Below, piece by piece: positions 8,304 to 9,794 of a stretch of DNA of 9,794 nt (position 1 is its first letter; the number at the start of each line of letters is the position of its first letter). Below the pieces are notes generated by a model. That model did not search any database, was not told where the DNA came from, and saw only the letters and a program-made list of their open reading frames with translations. The stretch lies in the NCBI GenBank assembly GCA_046537875.1, contig JBKHJZ010000124.1, forward strand, positions 1 through 9,794, in the 5' to 3' direction. This stretch comes from JBKHJZ01 sp046537875. GTDB taxonomy: Bacteria; Actinomycetota; Acidimicrobiia; Acidimicrobiales; VFJN01. The translations under genes and the position numbers were made by a program.

Positions 8304-9677
8304 ATGCTGCGCCTGTTCGACACCGCGAAGGGCGACGTGGTGCCCTTCGAGCCACGCGAGCCCGGCAAGGTGTCGATGTACGTCTGCGGCCCCACGGTGT
8401 ACGGGCCGCCGCACCTCGGACACGGTCGGTTCGCCCTCGTGTTCGACGTGCTGCGCCGCTACCTGATGTGGCGGGGCGACGAGGTCACGTACGTCTCCAA
8501 CATCACCGACATCGACGACAGGATCATCGAGCGGGCGCAGCGGGAGCAGCGCGACTGGCACGGCATCGCCGAGCGGTGCGAGACCGTCTGGTACCGGGCG
8601 ATGGACGCGCTCGGGGTGCTGCGGCCCGACCACGACCCCCACGCCACCGCGTACGTGAAGCAGATGGTCGATCTCATCGGCCGCCTGATGGCGCGGGGGG
8701 CGGCCTACGAGACCAGCGACGGTGTGTACTTCCAGGCCGAGCGGGTGGACGACTACGGCCTGCTCGCCCGCCAGCCGCTCGACACGCTCAAGGCCGGCGC
8801 CCGGGTGGAGGCCACCGGGGAGAAGCGCTCGCCCGTGGACTTCGTGCTGTGGAAGAAGGCGAAGCCCGGGGAGCCCACGTGGCCGTCCCCGTGGGGCGAG
8901 GGCCGGCCCGGGTGGCACACCGAGTGCGTGGTCATGTCGCTCGACCTGCTGGACGAGGGGTTCGACATCCACGGCGGCGGGCAGGACCTGGCGTTCCCGC
9001 ACCACGAGAACGAGCGCGCCCAGGCGGTGGCCGACGGCAAGCGCTTCGCGCGGACATGGGTGCACAACGGGTTCGTCGAGGTCGAGGGCACGAAGATGTC
9101 GAAGTCGCTCGGCAACGTGACCAACCTGCTCGACCTGGTCGAGGCCTACGACCCCCGGGCGTACCGCCTGCTGGTGCTGCGCTCGCACTACCGCTCGCCG
9201 ATGGACGTGACCGACGACAGCCTGCGCGACGCCGAGGCGGCGCTCGACCGTCTCGACGCCTTCGCCCGCCGGGTCGCCGGGACGTCCGCATGGTCGGTGG
9301 GCGAGGGTGCGCCGGCGCCGGACGCCGAGTCGATGGACCGGTTCCGCGACGCCATGGACGACGACCTCCAGACGCCGGCGGCGACCGGCCTGCTGTTCGA
9401 CCTGGTGCGCCGGGCCAACGCCGCGCTCGACGCCGGCGACGAGGCCGCGGCGGGGCCGCTGGTCGCCGCCGTGCGCGAGATCAGCGGCGCGCTCGGCCTG
9501 GCGGTCCGCGGCGAGGCCGCGGAGGTGCCCGCCGAGCTGGTCGACCTGGCCCGCCAGCGCGACGAGGCGCGTGCCGCCAGGGACTGGCCGACCGCCGACG
9601 CGCTGCGCGACCGGATCCAGGCCGCCGGCTACGTCGTGGAGGACACCCCCGGCGGCACCGTCGTGCGCCCGGCCTGA
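8304..9677 (+). CDS. cysS: Cysteinyl-tRNA synthetase
   Basis: A 457-residue class I synthetase, close to the usual 460, that attaches cysteine to tRNA(Cys) in the cytoplasm. It has the full zinc-binding set that selects cysteine: Cys28 (YVCGPTVY), Cys208 (HTEC), His233 and Glu237 (FPHHENE), each within one residue of the E. coli positions. The HIGH motif is HLGH at 37-40, followed by SNITDIDDRII, and KMSKS is at 264-268. The C-terminal DALR/anticodon region ends with the typical WPTADALRDRIQAAGY and EDTPGGT. The mycothiol enzyme MshC is related but shorter (about 410 residues) and lacks this ending, so cysS is preferred. The ATG at 8304 is chosen over upstream in-frame starts (frame open from 8220) because Cys28 then aligns and TACCCT lies 7 nt upstream. 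The gene follows the sulfotransferase gene but appears to have its own promoter. It converges on a multicopper oxidase gene with a 10-bp gap. Confidence 0.98.
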   Translation: MLRLFDTAKGDVVPFEPREPGKVSMYVCGPTVYGPPHLGHGRFALVFDVLRRYLMWRGDEVTYVSNITDIDDRIIERAQREQRDWHGIAERCETVWYRAMDALGVLRPDHDPHATAYVKQMVDLIGRLMARGAAYETSDGVYFQAERVDDYGLLARQPLDTLKAGARVEATGEKRSPVDFVLWKKAKPGEPTWPSPWGEGRPGWHTECVVMSLDLLDEGFDIHGGGQDLAFPHHENERAQAVADGKRFARTWVHNGFVEVEGTKMSKSLGNVTNLLDLVEAYDPRAYRLLVLRSHYRSPMDVTDDSLRDAEAALDRLDAFARRVAGTSAWSVGEGAPAPDAESMDRFRDAMDDDLQTPAATGLLFDLVRRANAALDAGDEAAAGPLVAAVREISGALGLAVRGEAAEVPAELVDLARQRDEARAARDWPTADALRDRIQAAGYVVEDTPGGTVVRPA

Positions 9678-9687
9678 CCCCGGGCGC
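9665..9687. terminator. Hairpin over the cysS stop codon, between convergent genes
   Basis: GCGCCCGG (9665-9672) and CCGGGCGC (9680-9687) form a perfect 8-bp stem with a 7-nt loop that contains the cysS TGA. The right arm abuts the multicopper oxidase stop codon. It could end transcription from both sides, although there is no T-tract. Confidence 0.5.
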
Positions 9688-9794
9688 TCAGCGATCGGCG
9701 TGGGGTGGCGTGCCGGGTTCCTGGCCCGGCTCGACCACCACGAACTGGCCCATCATGCCGTCGTCCTCGTGGGCGAGCACGTGGCAGTGGAACA
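9688..9794 (-). CDS. Multicopper oxidase, C-terminal end (truncated by window edge)
   Basis: Only the last 35 codons are inside the window, ending with a TGA (9690-9688 on the minus strand). The first visible residues are FHCHVLAHEDDGMM, the C-terminal copper motif of multicopper oxidases: HCH-x3-H-x4-M, where the Cys, following His and Met bind the type-1 copper and the flanking His residues bind the trinuclear centre. A short strand, GQFVVVEPG, and a polar tail follow. The Met axial ligand suggests a moderate-potential CueO-like or laccase-like enzyme that oxidises metals or phenols, usually exported; the signal peptide and other copper motifs lie outside the window. A two-domain laccase or copper nitrite reductase-like protein cannot be excluded from so short a piece, though HCH-x3-H favours an oxidase with a trinuclear centre. 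It converges on cysS. Confidence 0.85.
   Translation of the reverse strand, partial: FHCHVLAHEDDGMMGQFVVVEPGQEPGTPPHADR

Noticed and set aside
7148..9188. Two long minus-strand open frames (7148-8395 and 7953-9188) opposite the sulfotransferase gene and cysS
   Set aside because: They overlap each other and two genes with intact catalytic motifs, and show no recognisable domain.
8304..9677. MshC (mycothiol ligase) instead of CysRS
   Set aside because: The length and the C-terminal anticodon-binding region with ADALRDRI are those of CysRS.

Overview
This window is chromosomal DNA from a very GC-rich bacterium with a strong preference for G or C at third codon positions. Four things point to Actinomycetota, most plausibly an Acidimicrobiia-like lineage (the lineage is inference): the protein styles, the GTG starts, the apparent leaderless promoters, and an HspR-type operator before lon. 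No mobile element, CRISPR array, rRNA or tRNA was seen.

Layout from left to right: the C-terminal part of a GNAT acetyltransferase (+, cut by the left edge); lon (-), the ATP-dependent Lon protease; a MscS-family mechanosensitive channel (+); valS (-), a type-2 (archaeal/rickettsial-like) valyl-tRNA synthetase; a PAPS-dependent sulfotransferase (+); cysS (+), cysteinyl-tRNA synthetase; and the last 35 codons of a multicopper oxidase (-, cut by the right edge). Strands alternate almost gene by gene, so most genes appear to be single transcription units. The only tandem pair is sulfotransferase then cysS, and 112 bp containing a strong inverted repeat separates them. All three convergent junctions carry a GC-rich hairpin without a T-tract.

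The genes do not form one pathway. Protein quality control (Lon), translation (ValRS, CysRS) and osmotic protection (MscS) are housekeeping. The acetyltransferase, sulfotransferase and copper oxidase are accessory enzymes with unknown substrates.

The interesting signals are regulatory. Three genes (mscS, valS, cysS) share the same start architecture, TANNNT, exactly 7 nt, then a start codon, with no Shine-Dalgarno; this fits leaderless mRNAs. lon is different: it has a HAIR-like operator (11 of 14 matches) over a candidate -10, and a good Shine-Dalgarno that can be paired in a small hairpin. A CRP-type palindrome lies between valS and the sulfotransferase gene, and a perfect 18-bp palindrome overlaps the cysS -10. 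I did not find a convincing undescribed multi-gene system here.
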